Shown: one piece after another, positions 1 through 6,486 of the stretch
Layout: each line of letters begins with the position of its first letter
Position numbering within the stretch: position 1 is the stretch's first letter
From: an uncultured Shinella sp.
Lineage (GTDB): Bacteria > Pseudomonadota > Alphaproteobacteria > Rhizobiales > Rhizobiaceae
Length of the DNA stretch: 7,110 nucleotides
Direction: 5' to 3'
Assembly (NCBI RefSeq): GCF_946479415.1
Contig: NZ_CAMLFY010000170.1
Coordinates: forward strand, 1-7,110
Notes under the pieces: model-generated
Databases searched by the model: none
The model's input: the letters and a program-made list of their open reading frames with translations, nothing else
Told to the model about the DNA's origin: nothing
Program-made: the position numbers and the translations under genes

Positions 1-852
<852 letters not shown>

Positions 853-1755
853 ATGAGCATCTTTTCCAATCTCGTCCGGCAGGCGGACGGCGCCTTCAGT
901 GCTCTCTACGGGCCGTATTTTCTGCAATCCGCACTCCAGCCGATCTTTAGCGAGCGGGCGGACGGACGTTTGCAGATCGCGGCACTCAAAGGGCTTATCC
1001 GCGCCAGCACCAATGGCGTGCCCTGCTCGCCGGCCGACTTCTTCCAATATGTGCCGGAAGACGAACGGGCAGCGATCGACGGCCTTTGCCGCAGCCTGCA
1101 CATCCTGAATGCCGGCACGCTCGGCCGCCGGGACGCAGCACTCATCGTCAATTTCAATGGCGGGCTCTATATGACGCCCCAGGCTATCCGGCAGGAGGTC
1201 GAACGTCTCCGGCTTTCCGCCCACGAGGCCGGCCTGCCGCCGGTGCACATCGCCTGCGAAATCCGCGAACATCCCGAAGACGACCCCGAGGTCCTCGCGC
1301 ATTTCGCCGCGCGGCTGCGTGAAGGCGGCTTCTCCATCGCCATCGACGACTATACCGCCGAGGACCACGACCTTGCACGTCTGCAAAGCCTCCAGCCGCA
1401 ATATGTGACCTTCGACACGGCCTGGCTGCAGGAGTTTTCTGAAAACTCTGCGGGTCTTGCGCTGATCAGGGTCCTCATCGGCCAGTTCACCCACAAGGAC
1501 ATACGCGCCATCGTGACGGGCATCGAGGACCCGGACATGATCGCCCGCTGCCGCGACATGGGTGGCCCGTTGATGCAGGGCTATCTGCTCGCCCGTCCGG
1601 AAATCGCGCCGACGAGCTTCAATATGACCTTCCCGGAACTCGATGACGAATTGCAGGAGGCGGGCGGCGGCGAAGCCCCCTTCACCAGCCATCCGGTGGC
1701 GTTCGAACCCCGCGCGCTCCGCCCCGTCAGACAGTTTGGCAGAAGAGGCATCTAA
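853..1755 (+). CDS. EAL-domain protein with degenerate active site
   Basis: This 300-residue soluble protein has the order of conserved blocks of the EAL (cyclic-di-GMP phosphodiesterase) fold: SALQPIF (26-32) for the usual LQPIV strand, KGLIR (46-50) where EALLR is expected, VNFN (99-102), CEIRE (135-139), the Asp pair IDDY (164-167), QYVTFD (183-188) where x-x-V-K-I-D is expected, VTGIED (221-226) where AEGVET is expected, and MQGYLLARP (241-249). The EAL glutamate reads as Lys46, the catalytic lysine as Thr186 and the first AEGVE glutamate as Thr222, so hydrolysis is unlikely; binding of a nucleotide or of a protein partner remains possible. No GGDEF, PAS or membrane segment is present. 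ATG 853 is the only start after the in-frame stop at 811, although no good Shine-Dalgarno precedes it. The C-terminal 45 residues are low-complexity and probably disordered. The family assignment is firm; the role is unknown. Confidence 0.85.
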   Translation: MSIFSNLVRQADGAFSALYGPYFLQSALQPIFSERADGRLQIAALKGLIRASTNGVPCSPADFFQYVPEDERAAIDGLCRSLHILNAGTLGRRDAALIVNFNGGLYMTPQAIRQEVERLRLSAHEAGLPPVHIACEIREHPEDDPEVLAHFAARLREGGFSIAIDDYTAEDHDLARLQSLQPQYVTFDTAWLQEFSENSAGLALIRVLIGQFTHKDIRAIVTGIEDPDMIARCRDMGGPLMQGYLLARPEIAPTSFNMTFPELDDELQEAGGGEAPFTSHPVAFEPRALRPVRQFGRRGI

Positions 1756-1869
1756 GACGGGCAGACGCATCGGTCTATTCACCCGAAAGGACTGAAAATC
1801 CTGCTTTTTCGATCCGCCATCTTTTCGCCACAATAAATGTCGGGCCTTGCCGCAATTCGGTCCTTGTCG

Positions 1870-1891
1870 CGCCGATTTCGGCGGGCTTTTT
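1870..1891 (+). terminator. Weak candidate rho-independent terminator after the EAL gene
   Basis: CGCCG (1870-1874) pairs with CGGCG (1879-1883) across a four-base ATTT loop, and five T residues follow at 1887-1891 after GGC. The stem has only five base pairs and the T-run is offset by three bases. It could end the EAL transcript about 115 bases past the stop codon, or simply be part of the leader of the next small gene. Confidence 0.3.
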
Positions 1892-1927
1892 CATCATCAC
1901 GACAGCTGAGAAAAGTGGGGGACGACG

Positions 1928-2134
1928 ATGTTTCTGGATGACGAAAAGGTAGGCAGCAAGCCAAAGGTGCGCGAGTCGCGAGCCCTCTTCCTCATAGCCA
2001 TGACGGCACTGGCCGCGTGTGTGGTCATGGTCGTCGGCCTGATGTCGCCGCAGCCTGCCGCCGTCGGACTGGATACCATCAACACTTCAGGCATCCCGGC
2101 CGCCACGTCGCAGCTCGATCCCACGCAAAAGTGA
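1928..2134 (+). CDS. Small single-pass membrane protein, unknown function
   Basis: I do not recognise a family. The 68-residue product has a charged N-terminal tail of about 18 residues (DDEK, KPKVRESR), one hydrophobic segment at about 20-39 (ALFLIAMTALAACVVMVVGL) and a short polar, proline/alanine-rich C-terminal tail. The positive charges before the segment predict an N-in orientation with the tail in the periplasm. The alternative is an uncleaved or lipoprotein-like signal, but no proper lipobox is visible. A purine-rich GTGGGGGAC precedes the ATG at normal spacing, which supports translation. The gene lies alone, 73 bases before the sugar dehydrogenase on the same strand, so the two could share a transcript. 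Nothing links it to a function. Confidence 0.6.
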   Translation: MFLDDEKVGSKPKVRESRALFLIAMTALAACVVMVVGLMSPQPAAVGLDTINTSGIPAATSQLDPTQK

Positions 2135-2207
2135 CCCGTCCCGCCGCCATCACCCTTGAAAGCTGACCGTCTCTGGGCCAGTTAACGGCAAAGGGCGGGA
2201 GAATGCG

Positions 2208-3371
2208 ATGCGACGGCATGGATGGGACTTGAAGGGCATTTTTGCAGGCGCGATCACTCTCCTTTTCCTCGCAGCCCCCATCGGCACCGCAAGCGCAGCA
2301 GACCCTATCCTTATTCCCAGCAAGAAAGTGCCGCTCGTCGTCGAGACGCTGGCGACCGGCCTCAATCAGCCCTGGTCCGTCGAAGTCCTGCCCGACGGCA
2401 GCTATATCGTGTCTGAAAAACAGGGCACGCTCCGCCTCGTGAAGGACGGCAAGGTTTCTGCACCGATTGCCGGCGTGCCGCCGGTCGCGACCGAAGGCCA
2501 GGGCGGCTTGCTCGATATTGCGCTCGCGCCCGATTTCGCCACCAGCCGCACGCTCTACTTCACCTACAGCGCGCGCGGCGACGGCGGCTTCGGCACCGCG
2601 CTTGCCAAGGCGCGCCTTTCGGACGACGGCATGCGGCTCGAGGGCGCAACCCGCCTCTTCCTGATGAGCCGCCTCACCACCCGTGGTCAGCATTTCGGCT
2701 CGCGCATCGCCATCGCCAGGGACGGCAGCCTGTTCTTCGGCATCGGCGACCGGGGCGAGGAGACGCGCGCGCAGGATCCGCGCGATCATGCCGGCGCCAT
2801 CCTGCACGTCAATCCGGACGGCACCCCGCATGCCGACAATCCCTTTCTCGGCACCGCCGACGGCCTGGCGGAGATCTGGTCCAAGGGCCACCGCAACCCG
2901 CAGGGCCTGACCATCGATGCCAAGGATGGCACGCTGCTCTCCGCCGAACACGGCGCGCGCGGCGGCGACGAGGTGAACACGCCCCTGCCCGGCCGCAACT
3001 ACGGCTGGCCGCGCGTCTCCTATGGCCGCCACTATTCCGGCGCTGAATTCGAACTCGGCTCGGCGGCCGAAGGCTTCGAGCCGCCGCTCTATTATTGGGA
3101 CCCGTCGATCGCGCCCGGCGCAATCGCGGTCTATCACGGCGCGATGTTCCCGGAATGGGACGGCAGCCTTCTCGCCGCGGCGTTGAAATTCCAGCTGCTT
3201 GCCCGGCTGGAGCGGGATGAAAGCGGCGCCGTTGTCTCCGAAGAGCGCCTGTTCGACGGCGAACTCGGCCGCATCCGCGACGTCGTCGTAGCTCCCGATG
3301 GCGCGATCCTGCTCCTCACCGACGACGCGGGCACGCTGTTGCGCGTCGCGCGCGCCGCGGCGACGGAATAA
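2208..3371 (+). CDS. PQQ-dependent soluble aldose sugar dehydrogenase, secreted
   Basis: This is a periplasmic six-bladed beta-propeller of the glucose/sorbosone dehydrogenase family, related to E. coli Asd (YliI). It is expected to oxidise aldose sugars to lactones with pyrroloquinoline quinone as cofactor. The 387-residue length is close to the E. coli enzyme. Residues 1-30 form a Sec signal peptide (positive MRRHGWDLKG, then a hydrophobic core) with a likely cut after TASA. Family landmarks: NQPWSVEVLPDG (53-64), GGLLDIALAPDF (99-110), QHFGSR (161-166) with the presumed catalytic His162, GIGDRGE (178-184), IWSKGHRNPQGL (223-234), EHGARGGDEVN (247-257), NYGWP (264-268), YYWDPSIAP (295-303) and RIRDVVVAPDGAI (355-367). 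GGGAG precedes the ATG with six-base spacing. No PQQ synthesis genes lie nearby, so the cofactor must come from elsewhere in the genome or from outside. The substrate is not predictable. Confidence 0.9.
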   Translation: MRRHGWDLKGIFAGAITLLFLAAPIGTASAADPILIPSKKVPLVVETLATGLNQPWSVEVLPDGSYIVSEKQGTLRLVKDGKVSAPIAGVPPVATEGQGGLLDIALAPDFATSRTLYFTYSARGDGGFGTALAKARLSDDGMRLEGATRLFLMSRLTTRGQHFGSRIAIARDGSLFFGIGDRGEETRAQDPRDHAGAILHVNPDGTPHADNPFLGTADGLAEIWSKGHRNPQGLTIDAKDGTLLSAEHGARGGDEVNTPLPGRNYGWPRVSYGRHYSGAEFELGSAAEGFEPPLYYWDPSIAPGAIAVYHGAMFPEWDGSLLAAALKFQLLARLERDESGAVVSEERLFDGELGRIRDVVVAPDGAILLLTDDAGTLLRVARAAATE

Positions 3372-3981
3372 TCCCACCTGCCGCGATCTTGCTTTTCAGC
3401 ACGGCGCTTTGTTTGCAGCACTTTCCGGCGCGCTCCTGCGGGAAGCAACGGCCGTCCCCGCCGCGCTATACCGGCTGCGCCATCGTCTTCGCTGCTATGC
3501 TTGCCGTAGAACTCGTGCCGGAGTTCTTCAACGCCCTCAGCCCTCGCCGGGCTCTTGAAGTATGACGACGCTACCGCATCGCCACATGACCTTTGGCGTT
3601 GCAATATAAATCATACAAAACGGGCAAAGCTCCAGGAAATCTGCGGGATTTTTCGGCAATCGCCCGGAAATTGGCCAAAGTGAGGCATGTTCGGCGCATG
3701 TTAAAACTTTTGCTTGCCAATTCAACACAAACACATCACTCTTGCGCCGTTCGGGCAATTTGCGAACACGGGAAGACCTTGAATAAAAGCGCGCCGGAGA
3801 CGCGAAATAATTCCGGGCAGCCAAGATCCGGGCGGTTTCTTTCGAGCCGTGCGGTTGGCTGGCTGCGGTGAAAACAGGACCCTTTCCTCAACCTCGAGAA
3901 CTGCCTGCCTAACGCCCTTTGGGGCAAAACTATATGCTGCCCGCCGCCAAATATACGGGCAGAGAGAAAAGGACCTGACGC
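3372..3981. other. 610-bp intergenic region and leader before the cold-shock gene
   Basis: No reliable gene is visible here. The first 190 bases remain GC-rich and carry short open frames in several frames, none with a good ribosome binding site or recognisable family. One ends in a possible 22-residue peptide at 3498-3566, too short to support. From about 3590 the sequence turns AT-richer, typical of promoter DNA. Two hairpins stand out: 3818-3861 and 3937-3962, the second just before the cold-shock ribosome binding site. A small RNA or a long regulated leader is possible but not shown. No clear terminator for the sugar dehydrogenase was found. Confidence 0.5.
3937..3962 (+). promoter_or_regulatory. 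Hairpin in the cold-shock mRNA leader
   Basis: CTGCCCG (3937-3943) pairs perfectly with CGGGCAG (3956-3962) around a twelve-base, mostly unpaired loop. The hairpin ends seven bases before the AAGGA ribosome binding site (3969-3973), so it sits where leader structure could influence translation. Cold-shock mRNAs are known for structured leaders that respond to temperature; whether this one does is inference. A CTATAT just upstream (3930-3935) could be a -10 element, in which case the hairpin would sit at the very 5' end, but no matching -35 is seen. Confidence 0.4.
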
Positions 3982-4197
3982 ATGGCCGAGACTGGCACTG
4001 TAAAATTCTTCAACACCGAGAAGGGCTTTGGCTTCATCAAGCCCGACAACGGTGGTGCGGACATCTTCGTACACATTTCCGCTGTACAGGCTTCCGGCCT
4101 GAACGGCCTTTCCGAAAACCAGAAGGTAAGCTTCGACACGGAACCCGATCGCCGCGGCAAAGGCCCGAAGGCGGTTAACCTGCAGATCGACGGCTGA
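3982..4197 (+). CDS. Cold-shock domain protein (CspA family)
   Basis: This 71-residue single-domain OB-fold protein binds single-stranded RNA and DNA and acts as an RNA chaperone in the cytoplasm. Both nucleic-acid-binding motifs are intact: RNP1 as KGFGFI (14-19) and RNP2 as DIFVHIS (27-33). The family opening TGTVKFFN (4-11) and the C-terminal KAVNLQ (63-68) are also present. Length is typical. AAGGA stands eight bases before the ATG. The gene is monocistronic, closed by a strong terminator 33 bases past the stop. Alphaproteobacteria carry several csp paralogues, some cold-induced and others controlled by growth phase, and the sequence alone does not tell which this is, so I give no numbered symbol. 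Confidence 0.95.
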   Translation: MAETGTVKFFNTEKGFGFIKPDNGGADIFVHISAVQASGLNGLSENQKVSFDTEPDRRGKGPKAVNLQIDG

Positions 4198-4229
4198 GCC
4201 GGAACAATCTCAGGATTTTCAAGTTGAAG

Positions 4230-4253
4230 CCCGGCAGCGATGCCGGGTTTTTT
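4230..4253 (+). terminator. Rho-independent terminator of the cold-shock gene
   Basis: CCCGGC (4230-4235) pairs with GCCGGG (4242-4247) around the loop AGCGAT, followed directly by six T residues (4248-4253). This is a textbook intrinsic terminator, and it separates the cold-shock transcript from the BA14K gene. Confidence 0.9.
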
Positions 4254-4334
4254 CGTTCAGGCTCCGTTCAGCCTCAGTCTTCTAGTTTGCTGCATATCGA
4301 ACCGGCAAAGGGCCGGATCAAAAGGATCGACGTC

Positions 4335-4796
4335 ATGAACAAAGTCCTCAAGACAATCGTGCTTTCCCTGGCCGTTGCCGCAACAACCCTTACCGCCACG
4401 GCCGGCGTCGGCGAAGCGCGTGATCGCAACCGGGATGGTTACTGGCGTGAAGGCGATAGCGGCTATCGTGAGTACCGGCCGCGCCGTCATCATCGCGACC
4501 ACAATGGCCGCGATGCCGTCATCGGCGGCGCGCTTGGCCTTGCCACCGGCGTCATCATCGGCGGCGCGCTGGCCAACCAGCAGCGCTACAACGAGCCTCG
4601 CTATGTCGAGCCGGACTATTATCCGGAACCCGAACCCCGCGTGATCTACCGCCGCCAGCCGGTCTACACGCCGAACTACGAGCCCTGGACCCAGTCCTGG
4701 TACGATTACTGCTCGCAGCGCTACCGCTCGTTCAACCCGCAGAGCGGCACCTTCATCGGCTATGACGGCCGCGAACACTTCTGCACAGCGGGCTGA
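4335..4796 (+). CDS. BA14K-family envelope protein
   Basis: This 153-residue exported protein belongs to the BA14K family (named for the Brucella 14-kDa immunoreactive protein), common in Rhizobiales and of poorly understood, envelope-related function. Residues 1-28 look like a signal peptide (MNKVLK, a hydrophobic core, then ATAGVGEA). An Arg/Asp/His/Tyr-rich linker follows (about 29-60), then a glycine-rich hydrophobic stretch AVIGGALGLATGVIIGGALA (61-80) of the type seen in glycine-zipper proteins, a Pro/Glu/Tyr-rich linker, and the family core (about 122-150) WYDYCSQRYRSFNP followed by GTFIGYDGREHFC. Cys126 and Cys150 could form a disulfide. I chose ATG 4335 because AAAGGA precedes it and the signal peptide begins there. 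An in-frame TTG at 4224 would start before the cold-shock terminator and is rejected. Confidence 0.88.
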   Translation: MNKVLKTIVLSLAVAATTLTATAGVGEARDRNRDGYWREGDSGYREYRPRRHHRDHNGRDAVIGGALGLATGVIIGGALANQQRYNEPRYVEPDYYPEPEPRVIYRRQPVYTPNYEPWTQSWYDYCSQRYRSFNPQSGTFIGYDGREHFCTAG

Positions 4797-4815
4797 TAAC
4801 CGACTGCACGACATC

Positions 4816-4849
4816 AAAAAGGCGGGCGCCCTGCGGCGCCCGCCTTTTT
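4816..4849. terminator. Bidirectional rho-independent terminator
   Basis: A ten-base stem, GGCGGGCGCC (4821-4830) with GGCGCCCGCC (4835-4844), encloses the loop CTGC. It has five A residues before it and five T residues after it, so it works as an intrinsic terminator on both strands. It lies exactly between the convergent BA14K gene (stop at 4796) and the hydrolase gene (stop at 4853 on the minus strand) and should end both transcripts. Confidence 0.95.
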
Positions 4850-4852
4850 CGT

Positions 4853-5500
4853 TTAGAGCCCCTTCAGGAACGGGTTGGTCCGGCGCTCGTCGCCGATCTT
4901 GCTGCCCGGTCCATGGCCGCAAAGGAAACCGACCTCGTCACCGAGCGGAAAAACCTTGTCGCGGATCGAATCCAGCAGTTGCTGATGATTGCCGCCGGGC
5001 AGGTCCGTGCGCCCGATAGAACCCTGGAAGAGCACATCGCCGAGATGGGCGAAACCCTGGTTTCGGTTGAAATAGATGACATGGCCGGGCGCATGACCCG
5101 GCGTGTGATAGACTTCGAACGTGTGCTCACCGAAAGAGACGCTGTCGCCATCCTCCAGCCAGCGGTCCGGCACGACATTGCTCACCTTCATCGGCACGCC
5201 GAACATCGAGGCCTGCGCCTCCAGCCGCTGGAGCAGCGAAAGGTCGTCCTTGTGCGGGCCGATGATGTCGAGGCCGAGTGCGTCCTTCAGTTCCTTCGCG
5301 CCGCCGGCATGGTCGATATGGCCGTGCGTCAGCCAGATGGCCTGCAAGGTGATGCCGTTCTGCTTGACCGTGTCGAGGATCACCTCGACGTCACCGCCGG
5401 GATCGACGATCACGCCCTGCTTCGTGTCCATATCGAAGAGAATGGTGCAGTTTTGCTGGAAGGGTGTGACGGGAATGATGCCCGCCTGAAGCATGCCCAT
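4853..5500 (-). CDS. Metallo-beta-lactamase-fold hydrolase, glyoxalase II-like (YcbL type)
   Basis: This is a cytoplasmic binuclear-metal hydrolase of the small type II glyoxalase-like group, comparable to enterobacterial YcbL, which hydrolyses lactoylglutathione-type thioesters. Its 215 residues match the YcbL length. The metal ligands are intact: THGHIDH (58-64) with His59, His61, Asp63 and His64; His136 in TPGHAPGH (133-140); Asp155 in HLGDVLF (152-158); and His196 in CGHGPGS (194-200). The N-terminal LQAGIIPVTPFQQNCT is characteristic of the group. ATG 5500 has GAGGA four bases upstream; ATG 5494, two codons later, is also possible, while a longer frame running to 5653 adds a non-conserved Arg/Pro-rich stretch and overlaps the next gene, so I reject it. 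The exact thioester substrate is inferred. Confidence 0.9.
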   Translation of the reverse strand: MGMLQAGIIPVTPFQQNCTILFDMDTKQGVIVDPGGDVEVILDTVKQNGITLQAIWLTHGHIDHAGGAKELKDALGLDIIGPHKDDLSLLQRLEAQASMFGVPMKVSNVVPDRWLEDGDSVSFGEHTFEVYHTPGHAPGHVIYFNRNQGFAHLGDVLFQGSIGRTDLPGGNHQQLLDSIRDKVFPLGDEVGFLCGHGPGSKIGDERRTNPFLKGL

Positions 5501-5567
5501 GGGGTCCTCGCTCGATTGCCGCGTTGCGACCGGTATAGCCGCTTGGGCGAACGAAGACCAAGGCGAA

Positions 5568-5744
5568 TTAACGCAGGCTCGCCATCTCCTGCGAGCCGGC
5601 ATGGGCCGGGGCGGTTGCCAGCGTGGGCGAGACGGTGGAGACGAGCAGCGCAACGACGGCGAGGTTGATCGCTATATAGACGAAAGCCACCGGGCGAAGG
5701 CTTGCGGCGACGGTGTTCTGCTGTTTCATCGAATTGCGCTGCAT
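5568..5744 (-). CDS. Short single-pass membrane protein, unknown function
   Basis: This 58-residue reading frame was found by translating the minus strand by hand. It starts at ATG 5744, preceded by AGGG nine bases upstream, and ends in TAA at 5568-5570. The product opens with the polar tail MQRNSMKQQNTVAASLR, then a hydrophobic segment at about 18-38 (PVAFVYIAINLAVVALLVSTV), then an Ala/Pro/Thr-rich tail ending in GSQEMASLR. The composition shift from polar to hydrophobic to polar is what a real small membrane protein shows, and the overlapping frames give only Arg/Pro-rich shadow sequence. A second in-frame ATG (5729) lacks a Shine-Dalgarno. It lies 67 bases upstream of the hydrolase on the same strand, so co-transcription is possible. 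I recognise no family. Confidence 0.55.
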   Translation of the reverse strand: MQRNSMKQQNTVAASLRPVAFVYIAINLAVVALLVSTVSPTLATAPAHAGSQEMASLR

Positions 5745-5769
5745 CGGCCTGTTCCCTGAACTGCGTGGC

Positions 5770-5817
5770 GGCGATACGCGCCATCTGTTGTCTGGCGATA
5801 CGCGCCATCTGTTGTCT
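5770..5817. repeat. Perfect 24-bp tandem duplication
   Basis: Two identical, directly adjacent 24-base copies occupy 5770-5793 and 5794-5817; each begins GGCGATACGCGCC and ends TGTTGTCT. Each copy contains the small inverted repeat GGCG-ATACG-CGCC. The duplication lies 26 bases upstream of the 58-residue membrane-protein gene, in what would be its leader or promoter. With only two copies and no spacer it is not a CRISPR array; recent replication slippage is the simplest origin. Confidence 0.9.
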
Positions 5818-5843
5818 GGTGTTTACAACGGCTCAGGAGTCCA

Positions 5844-5865
5844 GGCTGTTCCGGCAGGAACAGCC
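5844..5865. repeat. Perfect inverted repeat, 9-bp stem and 4-base loop
   Basis: GGCTGTTCC (5844-5852) pairs perfectly with GGAACAGCC (5857-5865) around GGCA. It has no adjacent T-run on either strand, so it is not a standard intrinsic terminator. It lies between the Lrp-family gene and the 58-residue membrane-protein gene, nine bases from a second hairpin. Confidence 0.8.
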
Positions 5866-5874
5866 AATGCAGGC

Positions 5875-5898
5875 GAATGTGGCATGAATGCCACATTC
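5875..5898 (-). repeat. Perfect hairpin directly after the Lrp-family stop codon
   Basis: GAATGTGGCA (5875-5884) pairs perfectly over ten bases with TGCCACATTC (5889-5898) around TGAA. The stem begins at the base immediately after the TGA stop of the regulator gene (5899-5901). No U-run follows on the minus strand, so it may act as a 3'-end stabiliser or an atypical terminator rather than a classic one. Confidence 0.75.
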
Positions 5899-6357
5899 TC
5901 AGAGCGGCAGGGCCGTCGTCTCCTTCAGCGTGTCCAGCACGATCGCCGTCTTTACATGCGAGACGGATTCATGCGGCAGCAGCACGTCGTTGACGAAAGC
6001 CGAGAGCGCCTTGAGGTTCGGCACGACCACCTTGATGATGTAATCCATTTCGCCCGTCAGCGAGTAAGCTTCCAGCACCTCCGGTAGGCTGGAGATGAGT
6101 TTTGCGAACCGCACCGCATTGTCGCGGTTGTGCGTCGCGAGCGTCACCGTCACGACGATGACGATGCCGAGATCGAGCTTTTCGCGGTCGAGCTCCGCCC
6201 GATAAGCCCGGATGATGCCCTCCTCCTCCAGCCGGATGCGCCGGCGCGAACATTGCGAGGGCGAGAGGTTGATGCGCTCGGAAAGCTCGTTGTTCGTCAG
6301 GCGCGCATCCTGTTGCAGATGCGCGAGCAGCTTACGGTCGAAGTCGTCGAGATGCAT
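5899..6357 (-). CDS. Lrp/AsnC-family transcriptional regulator divergent from hppD
   Basis: This 152-residue DNA-binding protein has the standard two-domain plan: an N-terminal winged helix-turn-helix (about 4-50, with DDFDRKLLAHLQQDARLTNN and the recognition helix in SPSQCSRRRIRLEEEGII) and a C-terminal RAM ligand-binding and oligomerisation domain (about 64-145, with the family turn GEMDYIIKV at 102-110). Length is typical. A strong GGAGGG (minus strand, 6364-6369) stands six bases before the ATG. The gene is divergent from hppD with 129 bases between the start codons. Local regulators of this family usually control the neighbouring amino-acid catabolic gene and their own promoter as octamers or other multimers. 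Control of tyrosine/phenylalanine breakdown here is an inference from position, and the ligand is unknown. Confidence 0.92.
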   Translation of the reverse strand: MHLDDFDRKLLAHLQQDARLTNNELSERINLSPSQCSRRRIRLEEEGIIRAYRAELDREKLDLGIVIVVTVTLATHNRDNAVRFAKLISSLPEVLEAYSLTGEMDYIIKVVVPNLKALSAFVNDVLLPHESVSHVKTAIVLDTLKETTALPL

Positions 6358-6377
6358 GTATTTCCCTCCAATCTGCT

Positions 6378-6393
6378 ACTTCATGCATGAAGT
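6378..6393. promoter_or_regulatory. 16-bp palindrome, candidate operator for the Lrp-family regulator
   Basis: ACTTCATGCATGAAGT is a perfect 16-base palindrome in the divergent region, eight bases from the Lrp-family ribosome binding site. Its half-site TGCATGA recurs exactly 51 bases further on (6384-6390 and 6435-6441), close to five helical turns. Looser GCATG (6396-6400) and TATGCA (6422-6427) elements lie between. An array of phased half-sites is what a multimeric Lrp-type protein wraps; the assignment to this protein is inferred from position. Confidence 0.55.
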
Positions 6394-6486
6394 TCGCATG
6401 GATTTGCAAAAGCGCAAGTACTATGCACGCACATTGCATGACAAACGCGCCATACTGTCTTTCACAGATTTCGTGGAGGACGAACG

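Noticed and set aside
2079..3377. 432-codon open frame on the minus strand
   Set aside because: Antisense to the PQQ dehydrogenase, whose plus-strand frame carries a signal peptide and all family motifs; the long opposite frame is a GC-rich artefact.
3498..3566. Possible 22-residue peptide after the dehydrogenase
   Set aside because: Starts at an ATG without a Shine-Dalgarno and is too short to distinguish from chance without conservation data.
3134..3604. 156-codon minus-strand frame covering the end of the dehydrogenase and the intergenic DNA
   Set aside because: Overlaps the dehydrogenase C-terminus in antisense, has no ribosome binding site and no recognisable domain.
4224..4334. N-terminal extension of the BA14K gene from a TTG start
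   Set aside because: It would begin inside the cold-shock terminator and place 37 non-conserved residues before a good signal peptide; ATG 4335 has its own AAAGGA.
5501..5653. 51-residue N-terminal extension of the hydrolase
   Set aside because: Arg/Pro-rich and non-conserved, overlaps the small membrane-protein frame, and leaves the GAGGA before ATG 5500 unexplained.
4913..5668. 251-codon open frame on the plus strand
   Set aside because: Antisense to the metallo-beta-lactamase-fold gene, which has intact metal-binding motifs on the minus strand.
5410..5808. 132-codon minus-strand open frame spanning the tandem repeat
   Set aside because: Reads Arg-rich sequence out of frame with both the hydrolase and the small membrane protein; the repeat merely stays open because 24 is divisible by three.
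5770..5817. Tandem repeat as a CRISPR array
   Set aside because: Only two copies, no spacers between them, and no cas genes in the window.
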